Part shown: positions 12,938-24,545 of the stretch, piece by piece | Numbering within the stretch: the first letter of the stretch is position 1 | Layout: each line of letters opens with the position of its first letter | Assembly (NCBI GenBank): GCA_963920635.1 | Contig: OY987298.1 | Span: 114,938,035-115,002,034, forward strand | From: Pseudeuparius sepicola | Taxonomy: Eukaryota > Arthropoda > Insecta > Coleoptera > Anthribidae | Length of the DNA stretch: 64,000 bases | Direction: 5' to 3' | Notes under the pieces: generated by a model | The model's input: only the letters and a program-made list of their open reading frames with translations | What the model was told of the DNA's origin: nothing | Database searches by the model: none | Made by a program: the position numbers and the translations under genes

Positions 12938-13585
12938 CTAATTAGTTATACTAACTTCTCTTTGAATAAGTGGCAATAATATTTTACTGAATTCCACTGA
13001 ACATTCAGCAACACAGTTGTCTGTATTTCCTAGAATAAATGCTGATTCTTTAATTTTACGTCTATTTCCTCCTTCTTCTTTGAGAATTGTTTTGTACCTA
13101 TCCCACAAAATCCTATGATTGTTATTAAAAGAGTGTTCGCATATTTTTGATTTCAAAATTTGATTTTGCCCTATATAATTTTTATGTTCTTTTAAACGGA
13201 CGTTAAATGGCCTACAAGTCTCCCCAACATAGAACTTTCCACATTCGCAAGAAATTTTATAAATGCAATTTTTTGAACTTTGTACCTCATTAAATGGTTT
13301 CGTTTTAACTAGCATCGATCTAAATGTATTTTTGGTTTTAAATACTGTTCTGACATTAAAGCGATTGCCTATGGGTTTTAGCTTATCTGATAGTCCAGGA
13401 ATATAAGGAATAATTAAATTTACTGGTCGGTCCACCAGATTTATTTCTCTAATTCTACTAGCATTGTTATTTTGTTGGCAATCCCGAAAAACGTGCTCAA
13501 CAAATTCAACAACATGTTTTATATGTTTAATTTCCTCCTCAAATTTTGTGTTATTAGAACAAATCTTTTTAGCCCTGTCATACAA
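12938..13585 (-). pseudogene. Penelope-like element, linker and GIY-YIG endonuclease domain
   Basis: The 215-residue frame carries a GIY-YIG nuclease domain in the second half: IYKISCECGKFYVGETCRPF is the GIY/YIG part with the usual pair of Cys, followed by NVRLKEHKNYI (catalytic Arg region) and later a Glu-bearing segment. In PLEs this domain sits C-terminal to the reverse transcriptase (RT) and nicks DNA at the target. The RT coding sequence lies upstream in another frame (13600-14345), so a frameshift at about 13590-13606 separates the two. The frame is open to its stop. The copy is truncated and broken. Confidence 0.85.
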
Positions 13586-13599
13586 ACATTTAATTACCT

Positions 13600-14345
13600 A
13601 CTCCTTTTTTAACATTAATATGATGGTTGGAGTTAAAATGGAGATATCTATTAGTATGTGTTGGTTTTCTATAGACACTAGTTTCTATACTAACTGATTT
13701 CCGTATAGAAACATCTAAGAAAGGTAATTGATTATTATTTTCAATTTCTAAGGTAAACTTAATAGAAGGTTCTGGCGAGTTTATAAAATTTAATATTGAA
13801 TTTAAATCATCTACTCCATGTTCCCATATAACAAATATGTCATCTACATATCTACACCAAACTTAGGTTGATGAACATATCTAGTCAACTCATCTTGTTC
13901 AAAATCTTTCATAAAAAATAAATTGCTTATGAATGGTGATAAAAGAGACCCCATAGCCATTCCAAGTTCCTGCTGGTAAAATTCATTTCCTAGTTGAAAA
14001 TAAGTGGTTTTAATACTACGAGTGTTGTTAGTTTTAATATTGCGTCTATATTCAAATTTGTCCTTTCTACTAAAGTCTGATCATTTTCTAACTTTCTGCG
14101 TAAACTATTAAAAGATTTGTCAACAGGGACATTAGTAAAAAGACTAACCACGTCAAAGCTAGCTAATATATAATGATCCGGAAACAGATGTTCCCTAATT
14201 TTTTCTAAAAAAAGATCACTGTTTCTGATAAATGAATTTGAGTTTCCTACTAACGGATTAACAATTTTAAGTGAATATTTTGCTAACGAATGACATGGTG
14301 AATTTATTGAACTTACAATGGGGTGAAGAGTTGGGAAATTGAAAA
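13600..14345 (-). pseudogene. Penelope-like element reverse transcriptase fragment
   Basis: Minus-strand translation in several frames gives RT blocks in PLE order. FPTLHPIVSSINSPCHSLAK lies near 14340-14290; LASFDVVSLFTNVPVDKS lies near 14165-14115; GMAMGSLLSPFISNLFF near 13965-13915 is the equivalent of the PMGSPLSP motif. RYVDDIFVIW near 13855-13830 holds the catalytic YVDD, and LPFLDVSI and YRKPTHTNRY near 13720-13650 form the thumb side. A frameshift lies just before YVDD (about 13860) and others lie near 14060 and 13600. The upstream palm and any N-terminal part are missing, so this is a 5'-truncated dead copy. Confidence 0.85.
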
Positions 14346-14436
14346 TCTATTTAAAAACCCGTAAAGAGCCGTCCGTCATCAATGAGAGTATTATCTCCAA
14401 ATTTTTAAAGTGCTGCCATTGTTATTATTCTAGCTA

Positions 14437-14640
14437 CTTTACACTTGTTTTATTCGGAAAAACCCATTGGATGCAGTGGCGCAGTCTGCATAATGGGACG
14501 TGGTAGCTGAAACGGGATGGAAAGATCGCAATAAAAGCGGCTGACGGAGCGGCGGCTGCGGCGGCGGGCCGGAAACGGCTTTTACAGGAGTTTGATAAAA
14601 AACGACGCCGATGCATTATTGTGCAGCGAACTGAGAAATG
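14437..14640 (+). repeat. GC-rich dispersed block, copy 1
   Basis: This block contains GGATGGAAAGATCGCAATAA, a GGCGGC-rich core and AAAAACGACGCCGATGCA. The complement of 21826-22010 has the same order: TTTTATTCAGAAAAA, GACGGAAAGATTGCAATAAA, a GC-rich core and AAAAACGACGTCGATGCAG. The two are therefore diverged inverted copies about 7 kb apart. It is either an old repeat or a duplicated non-coding element. Confidence 0.5.
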
Positions 14641-14936
14641 CTTTATTTACATACTTATTCGAAATTACGAGTACGCAGGTCGGAAGGAATGGGGCCAGCG
14701 AACGGGGAACAAGTTGAGCCCGTAATCTGGACGAACATTAAGATAAACGACCATTAAAATGATATAGATCGGTTGGTCAAGTCATGCTTACATCATTTTA
14801 TAGGTCTCCCACAATTTTCTTCTGTTCTCTTCTTCCACAATTTTTTTGGGATATACTCCAGAAATAATTTTTCATTTTTCATAATAATTATTATCACAGA
14901 ACGTCTGTACTATTTGTTCTACTCCCACATAATATA

Positions 14937-16516
14937 CAGGGTGAGTTTTTTTCGATGCCCACTATGGGGATCTCGGAAACTAGCAGAGCTAGAACAAAGG
15001 TTAAATGGGGAAAGAAAAAAGAGTGATTTTTTGCTATTTCATCAGATCTCTGTAGCTCCGTTATTTCTGATTATACAGAAAAACTGTAGAGGCAAAAATT
15101 GTAGATAATTTTGGGCTTAATAAGATAATCCGATCCAATTTTTTTATGTTGTTTGTGATTTTTTAGATATATGACATAAACTTGTGTTTTTTTAAATGTA
15201 AATCATAGTTTGCTGTGGCCTTATAAAATCGGCCATTTTTTGAGCTTTCCAAAGATATAATACTCGGTATAGTTATTACAAAAAATAAAAGAGCTATGGC
15301 TATTTTTTTTTTAATTTTTACATAGTCAGCCATGGAATATTTTCATAATTACGTTCTATTGTATAATAAGACATACTTCAAACTTTCAAATATTTTAATT
15401 TTAGCTGGTGACAAAATGTAACAAAAATTATCATTATGGAGCTCCACCACATAATTACTTGCCCGTAAGAAATTACCTAGATCAGCTCTATCCAAATAGT
15501 TGCATAGGGAGAAATATACCTATTTCCTGGTAGTCCCGATTCCCCGATTTGTCTGTTTTGGATTTCTTTTTGTGGGGAACAGTACAAAATAAAGTATGAG
15601 ACAATTGTTTAATTAAGAGCAGCTGTTTTAGAACCAATTGCCAGTATTGACAGGCGCTCTCTGAGAAAGGCGACAAATTCAGCTTTAAAAATATGCAATA
15701 TTTGCATAAATAATAATGGTGGATTGTTTGAACACCATTTTTATTTTAAAAGGTGACCTTTTAAAATAATAATAATTTGAATTTGAGTTTTTTAACTTTT
15801 GTTTTATTTTCTTACATTATGTTACCAGCTAAAAACAAATATTAGAAAGTTTTAAGTATGTCTAATTATAAAATAGAACGTAATTATGAAAATATTCCAT
15901 GGCTATGTGAAAATGTAAAAAAACTATATTTATATCAGGATTAAGGGCGAATTTTGAATTTGATTTAAAACAAAATATTGCTTTATCTACTTTACGTCAA
16001 TTAGGGCTAATAATAAGAATTTTGGCTTTAGGAGAGTTTAAGTTAGCATTTTTTCATTTATTAATTCATGCATCAGAAAATTAGCCATAGCTCTTTTATT
16101 TTTTGTAATAAATATGTCAAATATTATATCTTTGGAAAGCTCAAAAAATGGCCGATTTTATAAGGACACAGCCAACTACGATTTGCATTTAAAAAAACAA
16201 AAGTTTATGTCATATCTCAAAAATCACAAACAACATAAAAAATTGGATCAGATTATATTATTAAGCCCAAAATTATCTACAATTTTTGTCTCTACAGTTT
16301 TTCTGTATAATCAGAAATAACGGAGCTACAGAGATCTGAAGAAATAGCAAAAATCACCATTTTCAAAATATCTAGTGAGCCGTGAACTTTTTTAAAAATC
16401 CAAAAGGGGCATTAGGTTGAGCATTCAAAACTGCAATTCTTTCCCCATTTAACCTTTGTTCTAGCTCTGCTAGTTTCCGAGATCCCCATAGTGGGCTTCG
16501 AAAAAAACTCGCCCTG
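14937..16516 (+). mobile_element. Tc1/mariner-type deletion derivative with ~500-bp TIRs
   Basis: TA (14935-14936) precedes CAGGGTGAGTTTTTTTCG; the inverted end CGAAAAAAACTCGCCCTG closes at 16516 before TA. Inverted arms run to about 15415 on the left and from about 15820 on the right, with blocks such as GGGGATCTCGGAAACTAGCA and ATGGAATATTTTCATAATTA. The right arm also contains about 120 bp of extra sequence (near 15945-16080) absent on the left. The middle carries a decayed transposase C-terminus. Confidence 0.85.
15435..15750 (+). pseudogene. decayed transposase C-terminal half (DD41D-like)
   Basis: Translation gives a D2-to-D3 region: GAPPHNYLPVRNYLDQLYPN, then CIGRNIPIS, a stop, SRFPDLSVLDFFLWGT, a stop, and in another frame a C-terminal helix ending CNICINNNGGLFEHH. 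These match the corresponding blocks of the transposases at 35858-36964 and 50726-51790 (HNARLIRNWL, WIGR, WPPRSP..LDFF, C...NG). The residue expected to be the second catalytic Asp reads as Tyr, and at least two stops plus a frameshift break the frame. Confidence 0.65.
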
Positions 16517-16544
16517 TATTTTTTGTAGTTTTCTTTGCAGTGTA

Positions 16545-16982
16545 CAGGGTGTTCCCGTATATTTTGACCCACCCCTAGAGCCTTTATTTTTCGAGTTAGA
16601 AAAAAATTACTTAAATGAAAGTTGTAGGGTAACAAGGTGTATTGTCCCAAAAATAATGGATTTACAGGAATGCTCGTGTCTAAGATGAAATGTTTTATCT
16701 ACAATTTGGAATATCATGCGAATGCTTAGAGCAAACATATAACATATTTATATTGTTGGAATCGGAAAAATGCGTGCCATTCAAAAATCCACAAATATAC
16801 AGGGTGTTCCATTAAAAAAAGTAATTTTATATTTTTTCATGAATTTGCGACGCTCATTTGTTTTATCTAGTAACAGATCCTGGCAGTTCAGAAAAAACCC
16901 TACAACTTTCATTTAAGTAATTTTTTTTTAACTAGAAAAATAAAGGCTCTAGGGGTGGGTCAAAATATACGGGAACACCATG
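16545..16982. mobile_element. TA-flanked MITE, copy 2 of the 2163-2635 family (inverted)
   Basis: TA at 16543-16544, then CAGGGTGTTCCCGTATATTT; the inverted end closes at 16982 with one change (CACCATG for CACCCTG) before TA. The interior is the complement of 2163-2635, sharing TTGTCCCAAAAATAATGGAT and AGCAAACATATAACATATTT. A CAGGGTGTTCCATTAAAAAA motif inside suggests an older nested end. Confidence 0.8.
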
Positions 16983-18984
16983 TACAGAATGGAAAGGTAG
17001 TCAATTCTAATTAACTAAACGGATATACTTTCATATCCACACTAGGTAGGGTTTCAAATCAAACAATCATAGTTAAGCTTTCCCCAGCACGTGTTGACGG
17101 GTTTGCAAAATAAACCAATCACAGTTAGCTTCCCGCAAGGCGTGTTGAAAAATCAAGTGACCTTTGAATTTAATTTCTTCCAAAACGTCAGTGTGTTCCG
17201 CAAAATTGAGGCTTACCGTATGCGAGTGCACAAGTATTCGCTCAAGGCGAAGAAGAGTGCCTTCAACTGCACGAGCATGCAATATGCATTGCGTAACGAA
17301 TTGTACATTATACTTTGTGCACTACCCGCAAATTTAGTTTCAATTACATAATATTTGAAAAAATTGTTCATGCCTGCATTGCTTATGATGCCCTTGACAC
17401 AAGCACATTTGATAAAAGGAATGTAAATCATTTTATTGACTCCATCAGGCCGACACGGGTGCCAAAGAACATTTCAAAATTCAACATTTTTAGGCTAAAT
17501 TATTGCAATCAATGGATGTTGCGCTTACTCATTTATGAAAAACAAGTGACTTCTCAAAATTTCGATTGAGTGTTTCGATAGGTTTGACTAAAATTCAAGG
17601 ATACAATAGTAGCTCCACACGCAAGTGAATTTGAAAGAAAGACATATAAATTTGAAAATTGGGCAAGATCTGAAGATCTTTAAGGAAAACTGGATAAATG
17701 TTATATATGCCAGCAATGGGCACAAGAGGGATGTGAAGACACAGAAACGCCCTCCGAATATTATATTTGCGATTTTTGTAAGTTTTTTCTTAGTTTATTT
17801 CAGGACGTATTTTTTTACATTCTTTGTTTAGTTTATTTACCTGTCCCAGGCTACCCTCTACATTTAACAATCTACAAAATATAGGTTTCACATTTATTGT
17901 CGAAACGTATATATTTTTAAATCTGTAAGTACATATCTCTTTCACTATTTTCAATGTGTTCGATTTCTTGTTTAAGTAGATGCTAATTTTTGTAGAAAAA
18001 AATACAAAAATTTAAGTGTCCCGTACTACCCGGCCTTACTCTACTCAATTACATTTTACACTAAAGCTATAATTAGTAACTCGCACCAAATTATTTCATT
18101 AAATAACCATAGTGTTGGGGCCATAGAAAAAATTTTAAACCTGGTTTTCTCATTTTGCCGCATTGCCGCATACCGCGTTTTCCCTTATGAGGACAGTAGA
18201 TATACAGATGGTGTAGTGGCGAAGTATGGACATCGTTATCGAAACTATTAAACTAAGGTAAATTGATTACTGCACTTTATATACTTTACACTTGAGTTGA
18301 GATTATATTTTCATTGCCAACACTCAAATCTTAACTTGCAATTTATCCGTTAAATTTGGAAAATATCGTTTGTCAGATTCCTACCTTCATATCCCAGTCT
18401 GAAGTTAAGTTGCTGTCAACAGTGTTCAATAGGCGAGTTCGGTAATTTTCTCGCAGATGGTATGATTATAGGTACCTATTCTTGTTTTTCTAACTTTAAT
18501 GTGTCCATATTGGTAATTAAGGTCATTACTATAGGTGAACTAATTTTAATTTTAGTAACTAATTTACTCATAAGTTTGGATGTTAAATTATTTGCAGTGG
18601 TTAAATTCTCTTCCTAAATACAACTCCTGGTAATAATGGAAAACATCTTTCGATAATTTTTTATAATTATTACCACACGCGCTGCCCACACGTGGTATTT
18701 TCAGCTTTGAGGTTATAATGCGTAAAGCTAATGGAAGGCATTATCGATAATAGGCCGACTTGAAATAAATATAAACTAAACACTCTGCATGCAATCCACT
18801 ATGGAACGTCGCCCGCATTATTAACAAGTACAGACCTCGGAGCGCCACCAACTTGAGGAGTGCCCAGTTGAGGCCGTGCTGAAACCATGGCAGGCTTACA
18901 AGCGCCTATGCACAATATTCCATTTATTAAAGCCTGTTTTACAAATAACAATTTTCGTCCAACAAATCCACCAATAAACCTTAC
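16983..18984. other. no gene seen; one short tandem duplication
   Basis: CAATCATAGTTAAGCTT (17064) and CAATCACAGTTAGCTT (17116) begin two imperfect units about 52 bp apart, both running into CGTGTTGA. Overlapping short frames at 17073-17570 have no domain-like content. A mild GC-rich patch lies near 18805-18895. Confidence 0.35.
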
Positions 18985-19775
18985 AATTTATTTTTCTGAG
19001 ACCTTTATTTGAAATAAATGATTGATTTTTTGTTAGGGTAACTTTTTATGACATTTGAGAGCCATGGCCTACTTTCAGATATTTTTGAAAAACCCGAAAA
19101 CTGCCGAAATTTCTTCGGTTTGTAACTGTTTTGTTTCAAGAGTTACCGAAAAATTTTCCCTAATGTCATTTGTGGGCAAAACTAATTGCTACTTTATCAG
19201 AATTTAAAACAATGCCACGGTTTAATGGGTGTTCTCTTAGTACCCACCGAAAAATGTGCCCATTTTATTGTAGCGAGCCATGGCCTCGAATCCTCTAGGT
19301 ACCTTCATGTTTTAGGTATTTTTTTTCCCAACATACTACATTGGAAATCTTTGAAATTTCTTGCACATTTTTCACATTTTTAAAATTTTATAGTATGCAT
19401 GACAGCTATAAATAAAAAAAAATTAAGTGTTAAGAGAGCACACAACAAACCATGTTTTTTTCCAAATTCTGATAAAATAGGTTTAAAGAAATCAGTTTTG
19501 CCCACAAATTTCATTAAGAATTTTTTCGGTAACTCTTGAAACAAAAAAGTTACATGCCGAAGACATTTCGGCGATTTTCGGGATTTTGAAAAATATCTCG
19601 GAAAGTAGGTCATGGATTTAAAGTGTGTTTTTACGCAATGTTAGCTGATCAGAAAAGCAATTTTTTTTTTCAAATAAAGTTCTCAGAAAAATGCATATTT
19701 GTCAAGATTTTCTCGAGTGGCCCTTCTTAAATAGAAACCCTGTATTTTTGTCTTTAACTTTTGGAGAACACCCTG
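18985..19775. mobile_element. foldback element with degenerate left end
   Basis: Inverted arms at about 18985-19240 and 19425-19705 share GTTTCAAGAGTTACCGAAAA, TTTGTGGGCAAAACT, TTTATCAGAATTT and their complements. The right end closes with GGAGAACACCCTG (19775) before TA; no matching left terminus is seen, so the left end is probably lost. Confidence 0.6.
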
Positions 19776-20515
19776 TATATAAATTCTGAAGCTAGATTAG
19801 GATTCTCCAGAGAAAACTGCATCATCCTGGTTTTAAGCTGGTCTTTTCATTTAAAAAACTAAGGATATAATCGGACTTTATTTGAAACACATAATAAACC
19901 CTGAAAAAGTTTCTCTTTTGCTATGCGAAAAACACAATTCTATTATACTTAGAAAAATAGTTATTTGTGTAACTAGTGCAGAGAGTGCATATTTGTTACA
20001 CGAGGCATGAATTTTTCAGCTCGAGACGCAGTCCAGGTAACTTATGGACAAACTTCATTTACAGTATTTTTTTGAATTTTGTTTTCTTCATTGCCTGTGA
20101 AGGTCTCAGGTTCTTCACATAAAACTCTTTTTCGAATTGTTGTGAATTTTCCGGTACTGGTACTTGGTTCACCTTCCAGAATTTGAGCAGCTATTTCAGT
20201 TTTTTAGAAATTGAAATTTTACTAAAAGTATTTATACCAACAGGTTGAACGTTGAACGGAGCATTTTCCGTTATAATATCTTATAAAGAATCTAGTGTGA
20301 CTGGTAGACTGGGGACGAAGGGATGCATTTTTGCAATAGGTACATTTCAACAAAATTAAAACTTTTGTTTGTCTTGCTATCGGGAATTTTCACATGATAG
20401 AATCTATGTAGTTAATATCATTTAATGGTTATTTCTGTAACTCGTCTCTGCGGCATGTTCCTGCAATGCCAAATACTGCAACTATCTATAACAATATACA
20501 AGTAAGTAGGTGTTA
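19776..20515. other. no gene seen
   Basis: AT-rich sequence with no recognisable feature. Confidence 0.4.
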
Positions 20516-20518
20516 AAG

Positions 20519-20723
20519 TTAAAACTCGGCCAAGTGCGAGTCGAACTTGCACACGAAGGGTTCCGTACCACCCTACAATATTTAAAACTACATATATTTT
20601 TTAAAAATACTTTAGTAAAAAATATAAAAAAAAAATAAAAAAAGTTTGCCCCAGAGCGTGGTTTCGAACGCCGAACCTCTGGGTTAGGAGCCCAGGGCGC
20701 TTCCACTGCGCTGCTTCGCGCAT
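20519..20723 (-). mobile_element. tRNA-derived SINE
   Basis: On the minus strand a tRNA-like head carries box A (GCGCAGTGGAAGCG, 20698-20711) and box B (GGCGTTCGAAACC, 20660-20672). A five-bp anticodon stem CTGGG/CCCAG encloses loop CTCCTAA (anticodon position reads CCT, arginine-like). The 5' acceptor strand does not pair with the 3' CTCTGGGGC, so it is not a working tRNA. A T/A-rich body follows, then the tail GGTACGGAACCCTTCG...CACTTGGCCGAGTTTT, which resembles a conserved tail found in insect SINEs. Confidence 0.6.
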
Positions 20724-21019
20724 TAAGATATGTTCAATAGTAGTTAGTTAGCCGCGTCGATGGGATTGTCTTTATTTATAAAAATCGAAACTATTATATT
20801 AACTTTATTTTACTTTTATTATTTGTTGTTATAGCTTCCATACACACTCCGTGAAAATTTCAAGCGTCTACCTATTACGATTCAAAAGATACAGCCCTAT
20901 ATAAGGCATAGTTGGAATTTTCTAAATATTCTACGAGATTTTATACAAAAATACAGCGCGCCCGTACCTGAAAAAGTCACACATGGAATAACAGATAGGC
21001 CTCTGAGCGCCCAAAGTCC
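20724..21019. other. no gene; possible retroelement 3' fragment
   Basis: CCGTGAAAATTTCAAGCGTC followed by ATTCAAAAGATACAGCC (about 20850-20895) resembles a motif common near the 3' ends of insect LINE/SINE copies. Identification is from general recollection only. Confidence 0.2.
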
Positions 21020-21480
21020 AAAATCGGTAGGAAATTTGGAAATTCTCCACAACAAAACAATATGAAATGTGATTCGATGTTTACGAATACGTATCGGGGG
21101 GCGGGGTTTGTGCGTCGGCACGATGTATACAGTGTGATCCCGGGGACCTCGCCAAATCCCAAAAAAAGGCGGCCCAAACGGCCGAATGGCTTTTTCGATC
21201 GGGGTGCCCTCTGGCAGGCGTGAGGCCCGTATCCGTCGGCGGCCCCACGCAGAAATTGAACTCGACCGTCGCTCGCCCTTCCAATCACTAGCCATTTTTC
21301 CCGAAAAGAACGGGAAAAAAATTCTGGGGGCCGAACGGCTCTCCCGATTCGGACGCCCTTCAATAGGGTTGTTCCCCTTGAGCTCGGACGGCCGAACGCC
21401 AAATTTGGGCTCGAAATATCGAAAACTGTGTCCTGTAGACGAGAGCATAGGTACACGTATTACTACATAGGAGCAGGGAC
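21020..21480. other. GC-rich patch, no confident gene
   Basis: A distinctly GC-rich block (GGGGGGCGGGG, GCGGCCC, GGACGGCCG) with open frames on both strands. The translations are Pro/Arg/Gly-rich and frame-independent, as expected from base composition. It may be a regulatory region, a decayed gene or foreign sequence. Confidence 0.3.
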
Positions 21481-21825
21481 CACAACAAGGCCTATGTTCC
21501 GGCAGGGCCGGTAGGCGCTTGTTAACAAGCCGTCTGGCCGAGAGAAAGCATTAATTTGAGATAGACTTGATATACTTTGTGATAGTATAAAGTGACGGCA
21601 ATAAAAATCTTGCTTGCTTCGTTTCAACTGACGGCGACGATCCGGCATCGCGTTCAACTGGCCTGCAAATGTTTAAATTGACTTCATGTCGGAATTGTTA
21701 ATACTTTAGTAAAAGTCATTCTAATGAGTTAAAAATTATTAATTTGTGTGAACCACGGACCATGATATCCGATATGAATTATGGGAGTATGGCATTGCGG
21801 TCCTACTGCACGAGCCGCCACTGTC

Positions 21826-22010
21826 ACCAAACACTGCATCGACGTCGTTTTTCATCGCACTTCCGGCTCCGGCGTGGCTGTTTTTGGTGCGGCGCCTTCG
21901 CCGCGCCGTCCTTCGCTTTTATTGCAATCTTTCCGTCCTGTTTGAACTAGGCATTACGACGCATTATGTGGAAGGCGTCCACCGGATTTTTCTGAATAAA
22001 ACAAGTCGGC
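21826..22010 (-). repeat. GC-rich dispersed block, copy 2 (inverted)
   Basis: The complement aligns with 14437-14640, sharing TTTTATTC-GAAAAA, GGAAAGAT-GCAATAAAAGCG, a GC-rich core of different sequence and AAAAACGACG-CGATGCA. The right flank has CGTACGTAAGCCGCCGAC. Confidence 0.5.
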
Positions 22011-23652
22011 CGTACGTAAGCCGCCGACAAAGAGTGGCACCGTAAAGTTTTGACGAGTCACCAAATATCATTTTGCCCCAGAGCGAGTAATGTGCCGTGA
22101 ACTACGAGGACTGGGAGGATGCTAAATTTCATAGTAAAATATCGGATCTGAATATGATCAGTCTAATAGGTTCATTAAATGTGTTTAAAGGAAACGCATT
22201 ACGAACTATGCTGTGAAAATCACAAACGAAACATTAGTTGTTCAAATGTCTTGCTCCGAGGTACGTTTCTACGGTAACCCAAGAAGGTATGCCAAGTCGA
22301 ACGACTTGTCTTGTTGTAGTTTGTTTGCTTATAGGTACCTACTATACGCAAGATTTTACCTATTCGGCAAGGACCATAACATCATTAGAAAGTGCACTTC
22401 TTTCATCGAGGAAGGGGATGTTCACAAAAACAAACAGTTTAAGTGCCAAAGGTCGCAAATGGACTGAAACTTGTGAAACTAAAAAATATATCAAACAATA
22501 TTGTTTGTTAAAAAAAATTCAGAAAGTGCCTATACATTCGTTTGAATTGGCGAAATGCTCTCATTATAGCTGTTGTGTCTACAAGTGCAGAATATGGCAA
22601 CTGTCAAATGAAACAAATTTATTTTATAGTTGAAATTGATTTCCAGCAATTATTTCCACGAATATAAGTAATAAGTAATGAGTATGCCGATTTTGCTTAT
22701 TTAAGAATTTGTCGCTATTGCACCTTGTTACCAGGTTCCTCAATCCATCTGTAATATGTATACTTGAACTTACTTCCCTTGTTGAATTTATCTACCCAAA
22801 GAATTTTCACAGATTTCGGGATGGACTAAAAAGATTAGGTCTAGTAGTTCCAATCATGGTAGTTGTTCTCTGTGTTCATTATAAAACTTTTGTAATTTTA
22901 TTTCTCTCCCAAGGTACCTCACAAATTTAAAATAAACTTGTAGTCGTAGATAAAAACTCTTTAAAAAAAACCGGACTGAAGCTACCTGCTCAACAATTTA
23001 AAATTTACGAAATACGATTTTTGTTTTGAACTACCTACTTATACGTAATGCCCACGTAATGGGAATTGTAGGATTACTAAAGCTGATATACAGGAAAAAT
23101 CTGGTTGCAATAATTATTAGGACTACTACAGGCGGCCGCATTACTTTTAATTGACACATCTGAGTATCTGGAAGTTAGAAAACTTAAAAATTGAGAATTA
23201 TGATGGGATACATTTTGCCTCCTTTAGAATATTTGGCACTGGCATGTCACGTAAAACCTGATGGCAGCTGGACACTGACATATAACATAACCTTGTACCA
23301 GCCCCCTTTTGGTCTCCTTGGAGTCGACAGAAAACAAACTTCCCCTCAAGGCTCCACTTTTCCCATGTGATTGACTGTGACATGCTGGGTCCCCTTATTT
23401 TAAGGAGTTCTGGTGCGATCGATAGCTCAAATTGAACGTTGCTGTCCATAGCCGCCTAAGAAAACTATAATAATATGGTCAAAAATAAAAGAAAAACAAA
23501 ATTTGTAAACCGCTGCACCCTTTTTATTTCTACAGATACACGAATATATTTAACATAAATTTGTTTGCAAGAAGTGTCAGAATCCAAATGTTAAATCAGT
23601 TTCCATGTTTTCAATCACTCATATCTGACGTTGACATTGAAATAATTAGTAG
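22011..23652. other. no confident gene
   Basis: Two overlapping frames at 22213-22633 and one on the minus strand at 23198-23449 are open, but none shows a domain I can name. The minus frame includes a W-E-K-W segment loosely like a retroelement gag, too weak to call. Confidence 0.3.
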
Positions 23653-23912
23653 CCTTGTTTATGGATACCCCAGTTTGCCAATGTCTGACACTGACATAAG
23701 AACATGACAGATATTCAGTAGATACTGGTGAGAGATTTTGCAAAAATAAAGTTATCCAGCTACTGTTTTGGTAGGTTTTAATAGAAGAAAATTAGTAGGC
23801 AGTGACTGGGCCACTTTAATTTTTAGCGCCATCTGTTGCTTGTATCCAGCATTGCTCTTGTATCTTTATGACTCTGTCACACATTGGCTGACTAGGGATT
23901 CCATAAACAAGG
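23653..23912. mobile_element. hAT-like MITE, TIR CCTTGTTTATGGA
   Basis: Perfect 13-bp ends CCTTGTTTATGGA/TCCATAAACAAGG with further inverted similarity for about 50 bp (GCCAATGTCTGACACTGAC against its partner). TTAGTAG stands directly outside on both sides (23646-23652 and 23913-23919), a 7-bp duplication close to the 8 bp typical of hAT. Confidence 0.7.
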
Positions 23913-24329
23913 TTAGTAGTTTTTAATTCCATCCGGAGAGGACCTTTTCGATATTTTTTTTGCTTTAAATGTATTTTTGCTAAAATACTTAAATGACCTG
24001 CCTGTAGACTAGCTGTTTCTCGGGTCCATTGGACTTCCTAATGCTTTGTTTTGTTTCATATTAGTGAGGCTTAGTATAGATCGGGTCATTTTGGGAGAGT
24101 GGGTTTCGCGGTTAACTTTACCAGAAAGGAAAGTCTACGACTTAAGAGTTATTTCGAATTGAAAATCATGAATACATTAAAACGAAATTATTATTAAAAT
24201 ACAAAAAAGAAATAGGTACAAATAATAACAAACAAATAATCGTCAATAATTAAAAAATAAATCATCAGCCCGCCGCACCTCGGCTTTGCAACGCTGCGCC
24301 AACTTTTCTGGACAAAGTTTGCAAGTAAT

Positions 24330-24545
24330 AAATAATGGAAGTGTCTTGCTAACAAGTGTCTTGGTAGCAAGACTCTTGCTGCGATGACGTCACTAAACAA
24401 AAAATGCAAGAACAAGAAGTTGCAAGAAGTCTTGCTTATAAGATAAGCATTTGTCCAGCAAGAGTCTGGCAAGACTTGATTTAATTTCTTGTCTTGCTCC
24501 GCAAGACAAGACAAGAATAGGCCTATCAGAACAAGAAATCTTACC
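24330..24545. repeat. CAAGAC/GTCTTG-rich array
   Basis: At least a dozen copies of CAAGA or TCTTG occur in both orientations (for example AGTGTCTTGCTAACAAGTG, GCAAGACAAGACAAG). Such clusters are typical subterminal repeats of hAT-type elements. A TGACGTCA octamer lies at 24385-24392. A minus-strand frame covering it is a by-product of the repeats. Confidence 0.4.

Noticed and set aside
20640..20725. Possible tRNA-Arg gene
   Set aside because: Box A, box B and anticodon stem are present but the acceptor stem does not pair, and a SINE tail follows.
20897..21470. Overlapping long frames on both strands (up to 183 codons)
   Set aside because: They arise from high GC and few stops; translations are Pro/Arg/Gly-rich with no domain or periodic pattern.
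22213..22633. Two overlapping frames (84 and 131 codons)
   Set aside because: No start context, domain or splice pattern; the translations compete with each other.
23198..23449. 83-codon minus frame resembling a gag fragment
   Set aside because: Only a WEKW-like segment is suggestive; no capsid or zinc motif.
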